Shown here: positions 8,099 through 17,626 of the stretch, piece by piece
Layout of the letters: the number at the start of each line of letters is the position of its first letter
How positions within the stretch are numbered: position 1 is the stretch's first letter
Assembly (NCBI GenBank): GCA_030524525.1
Contig: JAUNGI010000001.1
Location: forward strand, 1-64,000
Source: Lachnospiraceae bacterium
Lineage (GTDB): Bacteria; Bacillota; Clostridia; Lachnospirales; Lachnospiraceae
Direction: 5' to 3'
DNA: 64,000 bases
Translations under genes and position numbers: made by a program
Notes under the pieces: model-generated
Database searches by the model: none
Seen by the model: only the letters and a program-made list of their open reading frames with translations
Told to the model about the DNA's origin: nothing

Positions 8099-8792
8099 CG
8101 CCTCCCTCCTGCGTCTGCTTTGCGGAAATGATCTCTCCGTCGCCGATCTCGTAAACCACGTCGCCGTATTCCATCAGCTTCGGGTCGTGGGTGGTCATCA
8201 CGATCGTGATGCCCTCCTTTTCGATCAGCTCCTTGAAAATGGCGATGACCTGCAGCGAGGTAGCGGAATCCAGCGCGCCGGTCGGCTCGTCGGCATAAAT
8301 GATCTTGGGGTTATGCGCAATGGATCTGGCGATCGCCACGCGCTGCTGCTCGCCGCCCGAAAGCTCCTCCGGCATGTGGGTGGCGCGCTTGCTGAGCCCC
8401 ACCAGACGCAGACATTCCATAACCCGTTCCCGGTAATCGCCCTTATAGCCCGCCAGCCGAAGCGCGTATTCCACGTTTTCGTAAGCGGACATAACGGGGA
8501 TCAGCGCAACCGACTGAAAGATATAGCCGATCTTTGTGCGCCGCAGCTTTTCCCGCTCGCTTTCGCCTGCGCCCGCAATATCCTTCCCGTCAAAAAATAC
8601 CTGCCCTTCGGTCGGCGCGTCCAGCGCCCCGATGATATTCAGCAGCGTCGTTTTTCCGGAGCCGGAACGCCCCTTCAAAATCGTCAGAGAAGCCTCCGGC
8701 ACCGTAATGTCAATGCCCTTCAACGCCCAGAACAAGCCGCCCGCCACCGGAAAGCTTCGTTTTACCCCTATAGTTCTAAGTATTTCGCTCAT
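8085..8792 (-). CDS. MacB/LolD-type ABC transporter ATPase
   Basis: 235 residues, a full ATPase domain with nothing added. Walker A GRSGSGKTT (41-49), signature [13 protein letters not shown] (144-156), Walker B IIYADEPTG (164-172), H-loop MTTHD near 208. The family powers FtsX-type mechanotransmission permeases for export of lipoproteins, peptides, antibiotics or lipids. It lies 21 bases after the permease gene and overlaps the AbrB-tailed ATPase gene, so the pump probably uses a heterodimer of ATPases. Confidence 0.93.
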   Translation of the reverse strand: MSEILRTIGVKRSFPVAGGLFWALKGIDITVPEASLTILKGRSGSGKTTLLNIIGALDAPTEGQVFFDGKDIAGAGESEREKLRRTKIGYIFQSVALIPVMSAYENVEYALRLAGYKGDYRERVMECLRLVGLSKRATHMPEELSGGEQQRVAIARSIAHNPKIIYADEPTGALDSATSLQVIAIFKELIEKEGITIVMTTHDPKLMEYGDVVYEIGDGEIISAKQTQEGGDVRE

Positions 8793-8813
8793 ATTCTTTT
8801 ACCCAGTCCCCCC

Positions 8814-11669
8814 TTAGTCTTCTCCAAGCTTCAAGGCCTGATTGATCTTGATCTTCGACAACAGCACGGATATTGCGCCGATGCATACCAGCAGCATCAC
8901 GCATACGACAACGCCGATCCGTATCATATCCGTATTGGACGAGAAGGTCCGGACCTCAAGCGTCTGAATCGTAGGCGAATATGCGATCTCGATGAGCGGA
9001 ACGAACAGCTTGGATGCAACGATCCCGACGCCTGCCCCGAACAGGATCGGCAGAACCGAACCAAACAGATGCTCGTTGATCAGCATGGCGATCAGCTCCC
9101 GCATCGACATGCCCATCGCGCGGTAAATACCGAAAATCAGCTCTCTCGAACGGATCGAGGTGAGCCAGTAGATCAGAAAACCGATCGCGCAGATCAGGAT
9201 GACCACGATAAAGGTAATCGTCAGCATACCGTTCGTAACTTGGAAATACGGGTCGTTTTTCATGTTCTGAATGTCCGCGGACGTATCGGTCAGCATTTGC
9301 AGCTTGATCCCGTTCTCCTCCGCCCAGTCGTAGATAAAATCGGTGGAGCCGTCCACATGCATCCAAACCTCATACGGGCGAACGTCAAAATCGCGCAGAA
9401 GATTTTCCAGATTCGTCACAACAAGGAAGTTCTCCTCCAGCGTCGTTCCTCCGTCCTCGTTCACGGTCTCCCGCTTGTCTTCATAGCCGGGCCAAAGATC
9501 CACCACGGCAACGACGGTCAGCTTCTGATTGTTGTTCCCCTGCCGCTGATAATCCCAGCGATAGATCGTAAACGTGCTTCCGACCTCCAGTCCGGTGCTT
9601 TCCGCAAGGTTCGAGGAAATGATCGCGCCGTCCGGCCGCTGGGAAAGCGCGTTCAGATCGTTGAACCAGTGGGACTCGGTATAACCGTCCGGCATCCATG
9701 CGGTATTTCCGAAATCCTTGGTATGGATCGCCATCAGCATCGTATTCGGGAAGGTTCCCCTTCCGATGTTGACCTCCACGTTGTCAACCAGCACCTTTGC
9801 CATCGCAACCAGACGGTCGGGATTCTCCTCCTGCAATTTTTCGTAGCGTTCGAAGGACGGCTCCTGATAGACCAGCTCATCGACGTAGCCAAGCTGGTAG
9901 CTGCTCTCGTTGCTCGGCCACTTTTCCTGCAGAACCACGTCCGCGCCGTTGTCGTAACGCAGGCGGATCTCCTCGTTTTCGTTCACCGTCCGGGCAATGT
10001 TCGCGTTGAAGATTCCCAAGGCGATGGTCAGCACAAGGAAGACCGTAATGAAGCTCTGCTTTCGGCTGTCTCTTGTGATCTGCAAAAACGAAGCGTACGC
10101 CGCCGGTCTCCAAAACTTTCTTCCCAGACGGAAGATCACGTAGGAAAGCAGCGGGATCACACGCAGGAAGCAGATCGCGCAGCTAAGGATAAACAGGGAC
10201 GCCGACAAAAAGAGCATCGGGTCAAGCGCCTCGCCGTCCGCGACCTTCTGAATGAGCAGGTCGGTCTGCGAATTAAAGTTATAAAAGCCGTAGAGCGAAA
10301 TGGCAAGCAGCGCAAAATCCAGAAACAGCCTCTGCCACATGGGGCGTTTTGCCTTCCGCTTATTCGCCTTCTGCTCCACAATGCTGAACCGGGCGTATTT
10401 CAGCACCGGCAGCGTCATAATGAGCACGCCCGCAAGCGCCGCCAGCAGCGCGAACAGGAGCGCGGTTCCGGTGACCTTGACCTTCATCGCCTGCCGTCCG
10501 ACAAATTCCAGAAAGGCGTTCGCGGAACCGAAAACATGACAGAGCAAAACGCCAAGCGGAATCCCGATGACCAGCGCGATAAGCGCCAGAAAGAGCGACT
10601 GGAAGAAGTACGTTCCGATCAGCTGCCGCCGGCTGACGCCGCGGCTCTTCAGCATCGCGATCTCTCCGGCTTCGATCGTAATGACCTGATTCGACACCAT
10701 AAAGATAAACACGGCGAGCAGCACAAGGATCGGTACCTGCAAGATCCACATCGTGCGCGAAATGCGCCCGGATTCCGACTGGAACGACCGAAACGTCTCC
10801 TCGTACATGCTGACCGGAGTATAGAGCTGCCCCTGTCCGGCATAATCGTTGCTGAGGCGTTCATGCACCGCCAGCATCTGCTCGACCTCCTCGATCTCCA
10901 CGCTCGTGTAGTCGAACAGCGTGTACCAGCTTGCGGTAATGTTTCCGGAGATCTTTCCGTCCTTCATGAAAAGTTCTTCATAAAGACTCTGGTCGATAAA
11001 GAACTCCTCCTCGTAGCTCAGCGGGTCCTTGACCCAATAGGTACTTTCCGTATCCTTGGCGCGGAACACGCCGCAGATGCGAAGCCGCACCGGCTCGCCG
11101 GAAAGATCGGTGTAGGATTTCAGGGCGATCGTCTCTCCGATGATCATGTCCGTGGAAAGATAGACCGTCTCGTTGACGATACAGTCGATAACGCCTTCCG
11201 CGTCGGGCTGAGCGGAATACATCTCGCCCGAAATGATCTCCACATGCTCTTCCATGTCGGAGAGCGCCGCCAGCTTCAGCTCCAGCGCGCTGCTGCCCGC
11301 CGTGGCGCGTTCGGTTTCAAACTTGGCTTCCTGCGCGTTGCTCAGATCGTAGAGCGTCACGCTCTCTATCGGCTCGATCTCATAAAGCTTCTCCACCGTT
11401 TCCGGAACCGAAAGATAGTCGGAGAAGATGGTCGAGCCGTAGCGCCCCAGACGCGTATCGCTCAGCTTTGCCGTGATCACCTCCATGCAGGGATAGCGGT
11501 TTTCCTCCTGAAGCGACTGATTCATATTCTTTGTCAGCATCTTTTGCAGCGCCGCCCGCGTGTACATCGGGTTGCAGCAGGCAATTCCGACAAGCAGGAT
11601 ATTGCCGATCAGAATACAGAGGACCAGCCACTTTTTGTTCAACAGCTTTTGAAAAATAAATCGTAACAT
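8814..11669 (-). CDS. FtsX-family ABC permease, large (951 residues)
   Basis: Residues 14-34 are the first membrane helix (WLVLCILIGNILLVGIACC), followed by a large extracytoplasmic domain to about 305. A first FtsX core follows (WILQVPILVLLAVFIFMVSN and following helices, with EIAMLKSRGVSRRQLI, typical of the coupling helix). A second extracytoplasmic domain spans about 540-800. The last FtsX core holds SRELIFGIYRAMGMSMRELI and ends QALKLGED. It is therefore a double-FtsX permease of the ABC3 type, one chain doing the work of a dimer. RBS GGGAGG precedes the ATG. It sits between the adaptor genes and the two ATPase genes. Confidence 0.92.
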   Translation of the reverse strand: MLRFIFQKLLNKKWLVLCILIGNILLVGIACCNPMYTRAALQKMLTKNMNQSLQEENRYPCMEVITAKLSDTRLGRYGSTIFSDYLSVPETVEKLYEIEPIESVTLYDLSNAQEAKFETERATAGSSALELKLAALSDMEEHVEIISGEMYSAQPDAEGVIDCIVNETVYLSTDMIIGETIALKSYTDLSGEPVRLRICGVFRAKDTESTYWVKDPLSYEEEFFIDQSLYEELFMKDGKISGNITASWYTLFDYTSVEIEEVEQMLAVHERLSNDYAGQGQLYTPVSMYEETFRSFQSESGRISRTMWILQVPILVLLAVFIFMVSNQVITIEAGEIAMLKSRGVSRRQLIGTYFFQSLFLALIALVIGIPLGVLLCHVFGSANAFLEFVGRQAMKVKVTGTALLFALLAALAGVLIMTLPVLKYARFSIVEQKANKRKAKRPMWQRLFLDFALLAISLYGFYNFNSQTDLLIQKVADGEALDPMLFLSASLFILSCAICFLRVIPLLSYVIFRLGRKFWRPAAYASFLQITRDSRKQSFITVFLVLTIALGIFNANIARTVNENEEIRLRYDNGADVVLQEKWPSNESSYQLGYVDELVYQEPSFERYEKLQEENPDRLVAMAKVLVDNVEVNIGRGTFPNTMLMAIHTKDFGNTAWMPDGYTESHWFNDLNALSQRPDGAIISSNLAESTGLEVGSTFTIYRWDYQRQGNNNQKLTVVAVVDLWPGYEDKRETVNEDGGTTLEENFLVVTNLENLLRDFDVRPYEVWMHVDGSTDFIYDWAEENGIKLQMLTDTSADIQNMKNDPYFQVTNGMLTITFIVVILICAIGFLIYWLTSIRSRELIFGIYRAMGMSMRELIAMLINEHLFGSVLPILFGAGVGIVASKLFVPLIEIAYSPTIQTLEVRTFSSNTDMIRIGVVVCVMLLVCIGAISVLLSKIKINQALKLGED

Positions 11670-11681
11670 AAGCGCCTCCCC

Positions 11682-13838
11682 CTATGGCTTGATCACGACG
11701 TCGTCTTCGCTCAAACCGTCGATGATCCATGCGTTTTCGTAATAGCTTTCCCCGACCTCGACCTCTCTGCGAACAGCCACGCCGTTTTCATCATAGACCC
11801 ATACGTAATAATACGAAAATACCTGCTGCGGCTCGTCTGCATCGCTTGCGTCCCAGACGTTGTCGGCATTTTCGCCGCTCTCGACCGAAACGCTTGCCGT
11901 CCGGAGCGCCTTTGTCGAAAGGAGCAGCACGTTCGACACCTCGCAGCGCTGGAACAAAAGCGTTCCGGTGTTGTTGGCCTGCAGGTACATCTCCGGATCG
12001 TCAAGCGCGATCACCGTCTCTCCGCTCCAATTTCCTCCGGGAACGCCTTCCGCAAACAGAACGGTCGCCTCCGAAGAGATGCTCTCCCCGTTTTTCGTTG
12101 ACTGATAGATCAGCTTCTGACCGTAGTGAAGCTGCCCCTCCGGGTCGTTCACACGGATCGTAAACGTATTGTCGTCGAGCAGATTGCAGATAAAATCGTT
12201 TTCCGCCAGCTCGCTCCCGACCCGCAGACTCGAAAAGCTCTCCACAACGCAGTCCTGTTCGGCGTATACCGTAACGTCCTTTCCCTGCCATTCGGCAAAG
12301 TTTTCCGCGCGTTCGGCAAGCGTTTTCAGGTTTTCCGTCCCTTCCTCGACATATTGGTCGTATTCCTGCTGCATCGCCTCCAAATCGCTCTGCGCCAGCT
12401 CCTTTTCGGTCTTGTCGGTAATTTCCTTAATGAGCGCCTTCTGGTTTTTGATCTGCTCCTCGTACTGCGCAGTCTGCTTGTCGTATTCCTTCTGGGCGTT
12501 TTTCAGATCGAGCTGCGCCTGCGCAACGTCCACGTCCGAAATGTCAGCCGTAATCACGTACAGCGCCTGCCCTTCCTCTACGCAGACCTCGGAAACGTTC
12601 TGGATCAGCAGCTCCTTGATCGTGCCGGGGACCTTATTTTCCAGCACTCCGAGCCAAGCCGCGTGACGCTCGGCTCCGGTCATTTTGTATTCGCGTACAA
12701 AATCGCCCCGCTGCGCCTGCACCGTCTCCGGCTTTGCGGAATAGCTTTCGCGGTTTTTCGCCACAAAGACCTGCTCCTGCTCCTGAATTCCCTCGGTGAT
12801 CTCCGTCCGGTTCAGACTGCTCTGTCCAAGCTCGACCTCCCGACGTTCCAGATTTCCGTTTTTATAGATATTCACATAATTCCGACCGTTCTCCGACTCG
12901 ATCGCCTCCGTCGGAACCGTCAGCACATTTTCCTTCACCTTAGTGAACAGAAATGCGACGTAGTCGCCCGCCTGTACGGAATCCGGCAGCGAATCGGACC
13001 GGAAATTGCTCTCCGTCGGCCCGCCTGCCTCCTCCAGCTCATAGAGCTCCTCCTCGGTATAGGGCAGATGCTCCACGTCGTAAAGCTCCGCGCCGATCTG
13101 CACTTGGATCTGCTGATACGAATCGACGGTATTCTCGGAAAGATACTCGCATACCAGATGCAGCGCATCGTCCTTTGCCAGCACCAGATAGACGATGCCG
13201 GCGTCGATCTGCTGTCCCTCTTCCGCGGACAGATACGACACGGTCCCGTCGCAGGGCGCGGTAACGACCGATCTCTTGGCCTCCTCCTCGCAGTCCGCAA
13301 GCGTCTCCTTCATCTCCTCGATCTGCCGCTGCGTGTCGGCGTTGCGGAAAGAAAATTCGTATTCCGACTGCCGGATGGAAATGTCCGTCAGCTTGGCGTT
13401 ATAGTTGTCGCCCATATCCTGAAACATTTTTTTCTGCTGCTTCAGCGCGTCAAGCTGTTCCTCCTGCTGCTTCTGCAAAAGCTCGTACGCCCTTTCCTGC
13501 GCCTTCAGTTCGCGCTGCAGCGTCTCCATCTGCTCCTGCAGCTCCGCATTCAGGCGCAGAAGCTCCTGTCCCTCGCTCACCTTGTCGCCAAGCTTGACCT
13601 CCAGCTCCGAGACCGACGTGGTAAACGACGGCTCGAACGTCACATACTCCGGCGAGACCCAGCCCTCCTTGTATGTGACCGATTTCAGATCCTCCCGCGT
13701 CACCGTATGTATGGCATCCCGGTTTTCGACCGGCTCCAGCAGCTCCGGAACTTCCGCATCCTTTTTGCCGCAGGCAAGCAGAGAGAGCGCCAGCGCAAAG
13801 CATAACCCCATGCGGATCCCTTTTTTATACCCCTTCAT
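11682..13838 (-). CDS. lipoprotein efflux adaptor with two HlyD/MacA-like modules in tandem
   Basis: 718 residues. Lipobox LLAC with Cys23. The first module has a coiled coil at about 95-190, a lipoyl-like half VVTAPCDGTVSYLSAEEGQQ and a beta domain ending near 370. A second coiled coil (about 430-515, rich in Gln, Lys and Glu) begins a new lipoyl-like and beta-barrel set that runs to the C terminus. Standard MacA-type adaptors are 350-420 residues, so this looks like a fusion or internal duplication. It should link the permease to extracellular partners or substrate. It lies 12 bases before the permease gene and 13 after the smaller adaptor gene; RBS GGGAGG. Confidence 0.85.
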   Translation of the reverse strand: MKGYKKGIRMGLCFALALSLLACGKKDAEVPELLEPVENRDAIHTVTREDLKSVTYKEGWVSPEYVTFEPSFTTSVSELEVKLGDKVSEGQELLRLNAELQEQMETLQRELKAQERAYELLQKQQEEQLDALKQQKKMFQDMGDNYNAKLTDISIRQSEYEFSFRNADTQRQIEEMKETLADCEEEAKRSVVTAPCDGTVSYLSAEEGQQIDAGIVYLVLAKDDALHLVCEYLSENTVDSYQQIQVQIGAELYDVEHLPYTEEELYELEEAGGPTESNFRSDSLPDSVQAGDYVAFLFTKVKENVLTVPTEAIESENGRNYVNIYKNGNLERREVELGQSSLNRTEITEGIQEQEQVFVAKNRESYSAKPETVQAQRGDFVREYKMTGAERHAAWLGVLENKVPGTIKELLIQNVSEVCVEEGQALYVITADISDVDVAQAQLDLKNAQKEYDKQTAQYEEQIKNQKALIKEITDKTEKELAQSDLEAMQQEYDQYVEEGTENLKTLAERAENFAEWQGKDVTVYAEQDCVVESFSSLRVGSELAENDFICNLLDDNTFTIRVNDPEGQLHYGQKLIYQSTKNGESISSEATVLFAEGVPGGNWSGETVIALDDPEMYLQANNTGTLLFQRCEVSNVLLLSTKALRTASVSVESGENADNVWDASDADEPQQVFSYYYVWVYDENGVAVRREVEVGESYYENAWIIDGLSEDDVVIKP

Positions 13839-13851
13839 ATGCTCCTCCCTC

Positions 13852-14931
13852 TCATCGAATGATCACCGTTTCTCCCGGCTCAACGCCGCTCAGGATCTCC
13901 ACGCGGTTTTCGTCCGCCGTCAGGCTGCCGCTTACAAGCAGCCCCACCTCCACATAGCGGATCTCGCGCAATCCGTCGTCGTTGACGACATAGACGGCGT
14001 ACTGATCTCCCATTTTTCGCAGGGCGGCATAGGGCACATAAGTGACGTTTTCCGCGGAATTCAGGACGAAATCCACGCTGCCCCTGAGCTGCAGCACAAG
14101 CTTCTTATCCGGGTTCTGCACCTCCATCACAAGGTTCGTCTTCCCGTCCTCCAGTTCGGTAAGCCGGGTGACCTTCGCCTCGTATACGCCCACGTCGGTG
14201 GTGACATTCACCTCGTCTCCCTCGGAAAATAACTCTCCCTTGTCCGTCGAGCAGACGAAACCGGCGTCCTCGCTTTCGACGGTCACCACGGTCTCGCCCG
14301 AACGCAGCCACTCCCAGCCGTTAAACTTCTTCACATACGTGACCACGCCGTCAAATTCCGCAACGAGCTGTCGGTTTCCAAGCTCCTGCTTGACCTCCTC
14401 CAGCGCCAGCTCCGCGATATGGAGCTGATCCCGCAGGCCGTCAAGCTGTTCCTCATAGGCCGAAAGCGTCCCGTCGTCAAATTCCCTGCCGTACTGCTCC
14501 GCAAGCGACTGCCGTTCCTTTTCCAGCTCCAGAAGCGTTTCGTAATAGCCGACCTGCTTGGACAGCTCGTCGTAAGCCGCCTGCTTTTCGCCGACCTCGT
14601 CGTCAAAGCTGCCAAGCCCAAGCTCCGCAAGCAGGGTGCCTGCCTTTACCTTATCGCCCTCCTGAACATAGATCCCCTCCAGCGTCGTGTTCTCGTCCAC
14701 GACCGGAAAGCCGTACTCCGCCGTATCCTGCTTGCGGTAATAGCAGTACACCTCAATGCGTTCCACCACGTCCCCGGTCTTTACCTCCTCGGTGCGGAAA
14801 TATTCCTCCTCCATGGAAGAAACGATCGGGGCGGTCCGCAGCTCCTCCTCCTCGGGCAGGATGCCGCAGCCGCAAACCAGAAGCGCCGCCGTCAGGCACA
14901 GACAGGCGATCCTTTGTCTGCTTCGTTTCAT
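13852..14931 (-). CDS. lipoprotein efflux adaptor, HlyD/MacA-like
   Basis: 359 residues. The N terminus MKRSRQRIACLCLTAALLVC continues GCG, so Cys22 is the likely lipidated residue. VDENTTLEGIYVQEGDKVKAGTLLA is the first lipoyl half (about 80-105), a coiled coil lies at about 112-195, and LVAEFDGVVTYVKKFNGWEW is the second half. DKKLVLQLRGSVDFVLNSAENVTYVPYAAL and the final GLREIRYVEVGLLVSG...GVEPGETVIIR segment match the beta-barrel and membrane-proximal domains. It is the first gene of the export set and lies 40 bases after fhs without a visible terminator. RBS GGGAGG. Confidence 0.88.
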   Translation of the reverse strand: MKRSRQRIACLCLTAALLVCGCGILPEEEELRTAPIVSSMEEEYFRTEEVKTGDVVERIEVYCYYRKQDTAEYGFPVVDENTTLEGIYVQEGDKVKAGTLLAELGLGSFDDEVGEKQAAYDELSKQVGYYETLLELEKERQSLAEQYGREFDDGTLSAYEEQLDGLRDQLHIAELALEEVKQELGNRQLVAEFDGVVTYVKKFNGWEWLRSGETVVTVESEDAGFVCSTDKGELFSEGDEVNVTTDVGVYEAKVTRLTELEDGKTNLVMEVQNPDKKLVLQLRGSVDFVLNSAENVTYVPYAALRKMGDQYAVYVVNDDGLREIRYVEVGLLVSGSLTADENRVEILSGVEPGETVIIR

Positions 14932-14971
14932 GAAATCAACCTCCCATAAGCGTTACAATTTTTTTCTTCTC

Positions 14972-16642
14972 CTAAAACAAACCCAATATCGTTCCGTCGT
15001 CGTCCACATCGATCCATTCCGCCGCCGGACGCTTCGGAAGTCCCGGCATGGCGATGATCGTGCCGGTCAGCGCAACCACAAAGCCCGCTCCGGCGGATAC
15101 ATAGACCTCGCGGACATGCAGCGGAAATCCCTCCGGGCGTCCGAGCTTCGTCGGATCGTCCGACAGGGAATACTGATTTTTCGCGATGCAGACCGGAAGC
15201 CTGCCGTAGCCGAGCGCCGTCAGACGTTCCAGCATCTTCTCCGCCTGCGGATCGAAGCTCACGCTGCCCGCTCCGTAGATCTCCCGCGCGACGGTCTCGA
15301 TCTTTTCCCGCAGCGGAAGCTCATCCTCGTACAGCAGACGAAAATCGGAGGGCTTCGTTTCCAGCGTTTTCAAAAGCTGCTCCGCCAGCTCTCTGCCGCC
15401 CTCGCCGCCCTTTGCCCAGACCTCGGACAGGGCAAAGTCGCAGCCCCGCGCCAGACAGAAGTCGCGGACATACCGCAGCTCGGCGTCCGTATCGTCGGTA
15501 AAGCGGTTCAGCGTGACCACCACCGGCACGCCGAATTTCCGCAAATTTTCCATGTGTTTTTCCAGATTGCAGATGCCCTTTGCCAGCGCCTCCAAGTTTT
15601 CTTCGGAAAGCTCCGCCTTCGGGACCCCGCCGTTGTATTTGAGCGCGCGGACGGTCGCCACCAGCACGACCGCGTCGGGAGCCAGTCCCGCCGTCCGGCA
15701 CTTGATATTGAAAAATTTTTCCGCTCCCAGATCGGCTCCGAAGCCCGCCTCGGTGATCGCAATGTCCGCCAGCTTCCGCGCCGCCTTCGTCGCGCGCACG
15801 CTGTTGCAGCCGTGGGCAATGTTCGCGAAAGGGCCGCCGTGTACGAGCGCCGGCGTATTTTCCACGGTCTGCACCAAATTGGGACGGATCGCGTCGCGCA
15901 GCAGCGCCATCATCGCGCCGACCGCGCCCAGCTCCTCGGCATAGACCGGAGAACCGTCGTAGCGGTACGCCACAAGCATCCGGGAAAGCCGCGCCTTCAG
16001 ATCGGCGGCGTCCTCCGCCAAGCAAAGGATCGCCATGATCTCGGTCGCCACGGTAATGATAAAGTGATCCTCTCGAACAACGCCGTCGGTCTTTTTCCCC
16101 ATGCCGATCACAATGTTTCGAAGCGCACGGTCGTTCATATCGAGACAGCGCTTCCAAACGATCTGCTTCGGGTCGATCCCCAGCTCATTGCCCTGCATAA
16201 TATGGTTGTCGAGCATTGCCGCCAACAGATTGTTTGCCGAGGTGATCGCATGAAAATCCCCCGTAAAATGCAGGTTCAGCTCCTCCATCGGCACGACCTG
16301 CGCATAGCCGCCGCCGGCAGCGCCGCCCTTCACGCCAAAGCACGGGCCAAGAGAAGGCTCCCGCAGCGTAATCACCGCTTTTTTGCCCATCCGAGACAGC
16401 GCCTCGCCCAGACCGACCGTGATCGTCGTCTTTCCCTCGCCTGCCGGAGTCGGGTTGATCGCGGTAACGAGCACCAGCTTGCCGTCCGGCCGGTTGGAGA
16501 GTCGGCGAAGCAGTCCGTCGGAAAGCTTCGCTTTATAGCGTCCGTACGGCTCCAGCTCCTCCGCGCCGATTCCGAGCTTCTCTCCGATCTCCGTAATCGG
16601 CAGCATTGCCGCCTCCTGTGCAATTTCAATATCTGATTTCAT
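14972..16642 (-). CDS. fhs: formate--tetrahydrofolate ligase
   Basis: 556 residues, the standard length. It makes 10-formyl-THF from formate, THF and ATP for purine synthesis or the acetyl-CoA pathway. The ATP site is [18 protein letters not shown] (about 61-78); [20 protein letters not shown] and [15 protein letters not shown] are signature segments. RBS AGGAG precedes the ATG. The adaptor gene follows by 40 bases with no terminator, so read-through into the export system is possible, an odd pairing. Confidence 0.97.
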   Translation of the reverse strand: MKSDIEIAQEAAMLPITEIGEKLGIGAEELEPYGRYKAKLSDGLLRRLSNRPDGKLVLVTAINPTPAGEGKTTITVGLGEALSRMGKKAVITLREPSLGPCFGVKGGAAGGGYAQVVPMEELNLHFTGDFHAITSANNLLAAMLDNHIMQGNELGIDPKQIVWKRCLDMNDRALRNIVIGMGKKTDGVVREDHFIITVATEIMAILCLAEDAADLKARLSRMLVAYRYDGSPVYAEELGAVGAMMALLRDAIRPNLVQTVENTPALVHGGPFANIAHGCNSVRATKAARKLADIAITEAGFGADLGAEKFFNIKCRTAGLAPDAVVLVATVRALKYNGGVPKAELSEENLEALAKGICNLEKHMENLRKFGVPVVVTLNRFTDDTDAELRYVRDFCLARGCDFALSEVWAKGGEGGRELAEQLLKTLETKPSDFRLLYEDELPLREKIETVAREIYGAGSVSFDPQAEKMLERLTALGYGRLPVCIAKNQYSLSDDPTKLGRPEGFPLHVREVYVSAGAGFVVALTGTIIAMPGLPKRPAAEWIDVDDDGTILGLF

Positions 16643-16711
16643 CTTCGTTCTCTCCTGACAAAAGAAATTACATTTTTCCCCATTTGACCAAAATAAAAAC
16701 TATACTAAACA

Positions 16712-16720
16712 ATTATACCA
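16712..16720 (-). promoter_or_regulatory. fhs promoter, extended -10
   Basis: Minus strand TGGTATAAT, a perfect extended -10 box (TATAAT at 16712-16717), about 70 bases before the fhs ATG. No good -35 box. Confidence 0.55.
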
Positions 16721-16779
16721 AACCGCCCCCAAAAAGAAAACAGCATATCCTTTCTTTTTTTCAAAAAAACGGATAGGAA

Positions 16780-16808
16780 TTTACATTTTTTCGCGGAACG
16801 GTTATAAT
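16780..16808 (+). promoter_or_regulatory. promoter of the HAD phosphatase gene
   Basis: -35 TTTACA (16780-16785), 17-base spacer, -10 TATAAT (16803-16808). Confidence 0.7.
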
Positions 16809-16843
16809 GCCCTTGTAAAAAAGCGCTGAAGGAGACAAAGCTC

Positions 16844-17506
16844 ATGAAATATCAGACGGTGATCTTTGATTTGGACGGAACCCTGCTCTATACGCTGGAG
16901 GACCTGCAGGCAAGCGTCAACGCCGCGCTTCGGGCGCATCGGCATCCGGAACGTTCGCTGGAGGAAGTCAAACATTTTATCGGAAACGGCGTTGCCGTCC
17001 TGATGCGCCGCAGCGCCCCGGCGGGAACATCCGAGACCGAGGCGGAGGAGCTCCTCTCGCTCTTTCGGACCCACTACCTGCGGCATATGTACGACCATAC
17101 GATCCCCTACGAGGGCGTTCCCGAGCTGCTGGCAGGGCTGCACGCCGCGGGGATCCGGACCGCCATCGTCTCCAACAAGCTGGACGAGGCCACGAAGCAG
17201 ATGAACCGCCGTTTTTTCGCGCCCCTGAACGAGGTCGCCATCGGCGCTCCGCCCGACAAAAAAAAGCCCCATCCCTACAGCGTCTTTCAGGCGATGGAGC
17301 TTCTGCACGCCTCCCCGGAGCGAACCGTCTATGTCGGCGATTCCGACGTGGACGCCGAGACCGCCAAAAACGCCGGAATCCCCTGCATCGGCGTGGCGTG
17401 GGGGTACCGCGGCAGGGAGTTTCTTGAGGGTCTCGGGCTGGAAGCGGTCGTGGACACGCCCGGCGAGCTGCTGGCGCTGCTGACCGCCGAGGCGGAACGC
17501 GGATAA
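16844..17506 (+). CDS. HAD-family phosphatase, phosphoglycolate-phosphatase-like
   Basis: 220 residues with all four HAD motifs: DLDGT (9-13, nucleophile D9), VSNK near 110, KKKPHPYS near 140, and VGDSDVDAETAKNAG near 165. The cap domain between motifs I and II is of the Gph/PpaX type. Candidates are phosphoglycolate phosphatase or pyrophosphatase PpaX; the exact substrate cannot be read from sequence. It stands alone on the plus strand with its own promoter and converges on manA over a shared terminator. RBS AAGGAG. Confidence 0.88.
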   Translation: MKYQTVIFDLDGTLLYTLEDLQASVNAALRAHRHPERSLEEVKHFIGNGVAVLMRRSAPAGTSETEAEELLSLFRTHYLRHMYDHTIPYEGVPELLAGLHAAGIRTAIVSNKLDEATKQMNRRFFAPLNEVAIGAPPDKKKPHPYSVFQAMELLHASPERTVYVGDSDVDAETAKNAGIPCIGVAWGYRGREFLEGLGLEAVVDTPGELLALLTAEAERG

Positions 17507-17514
17507 CCGACGTT

Positions 17515-17570
17515 TGCTCGAGAACAAAGATTCTCGCAGTGCGCTCCCCGCGAAGCGGTTTCCCAGAATA
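17515..17570 (+). repeat. degenerate copy of a hairpin-rich intergenic repeat
   Basis: Shares GAACAAAGA and the GCAGTGCG-TCCCCGCG-AGCG block with the copies at 49019, 52290 and 63768, but its first and last hairpins are shortened. It lies just after the HAD gene. Confidence 0.5.
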
Positions 17571-17572
17571 AA

Positions 17573-17610
17573 AAAACAGCTTTCCGGGGCAAGTCCCGAA
17601 AAGCTGTTTT
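17573..17610. terminator. bidirectional terminator between the HAD gene and manA
   Basis: Arms AAAACAGCTTT (17573-17583) and AAAGCTGTTTT (17600-17610), extended by CGGG/CCCG with one mismatch. T runs on both sides. Confidence 0.85.
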
Positions 17611-17626
17611 TATTTGCAAAAACTTT

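Noticed and set aside
8187-11666. A 1159-codon open frame on the plus strand
   Set aside because: It lies antisense to the FtsX permease and ATPase genes, whose protein motifs are clear. The plus-strand translation is Arg/His/Gln/Leu-rich with no domain; long mirror frames are usual at this GC content.
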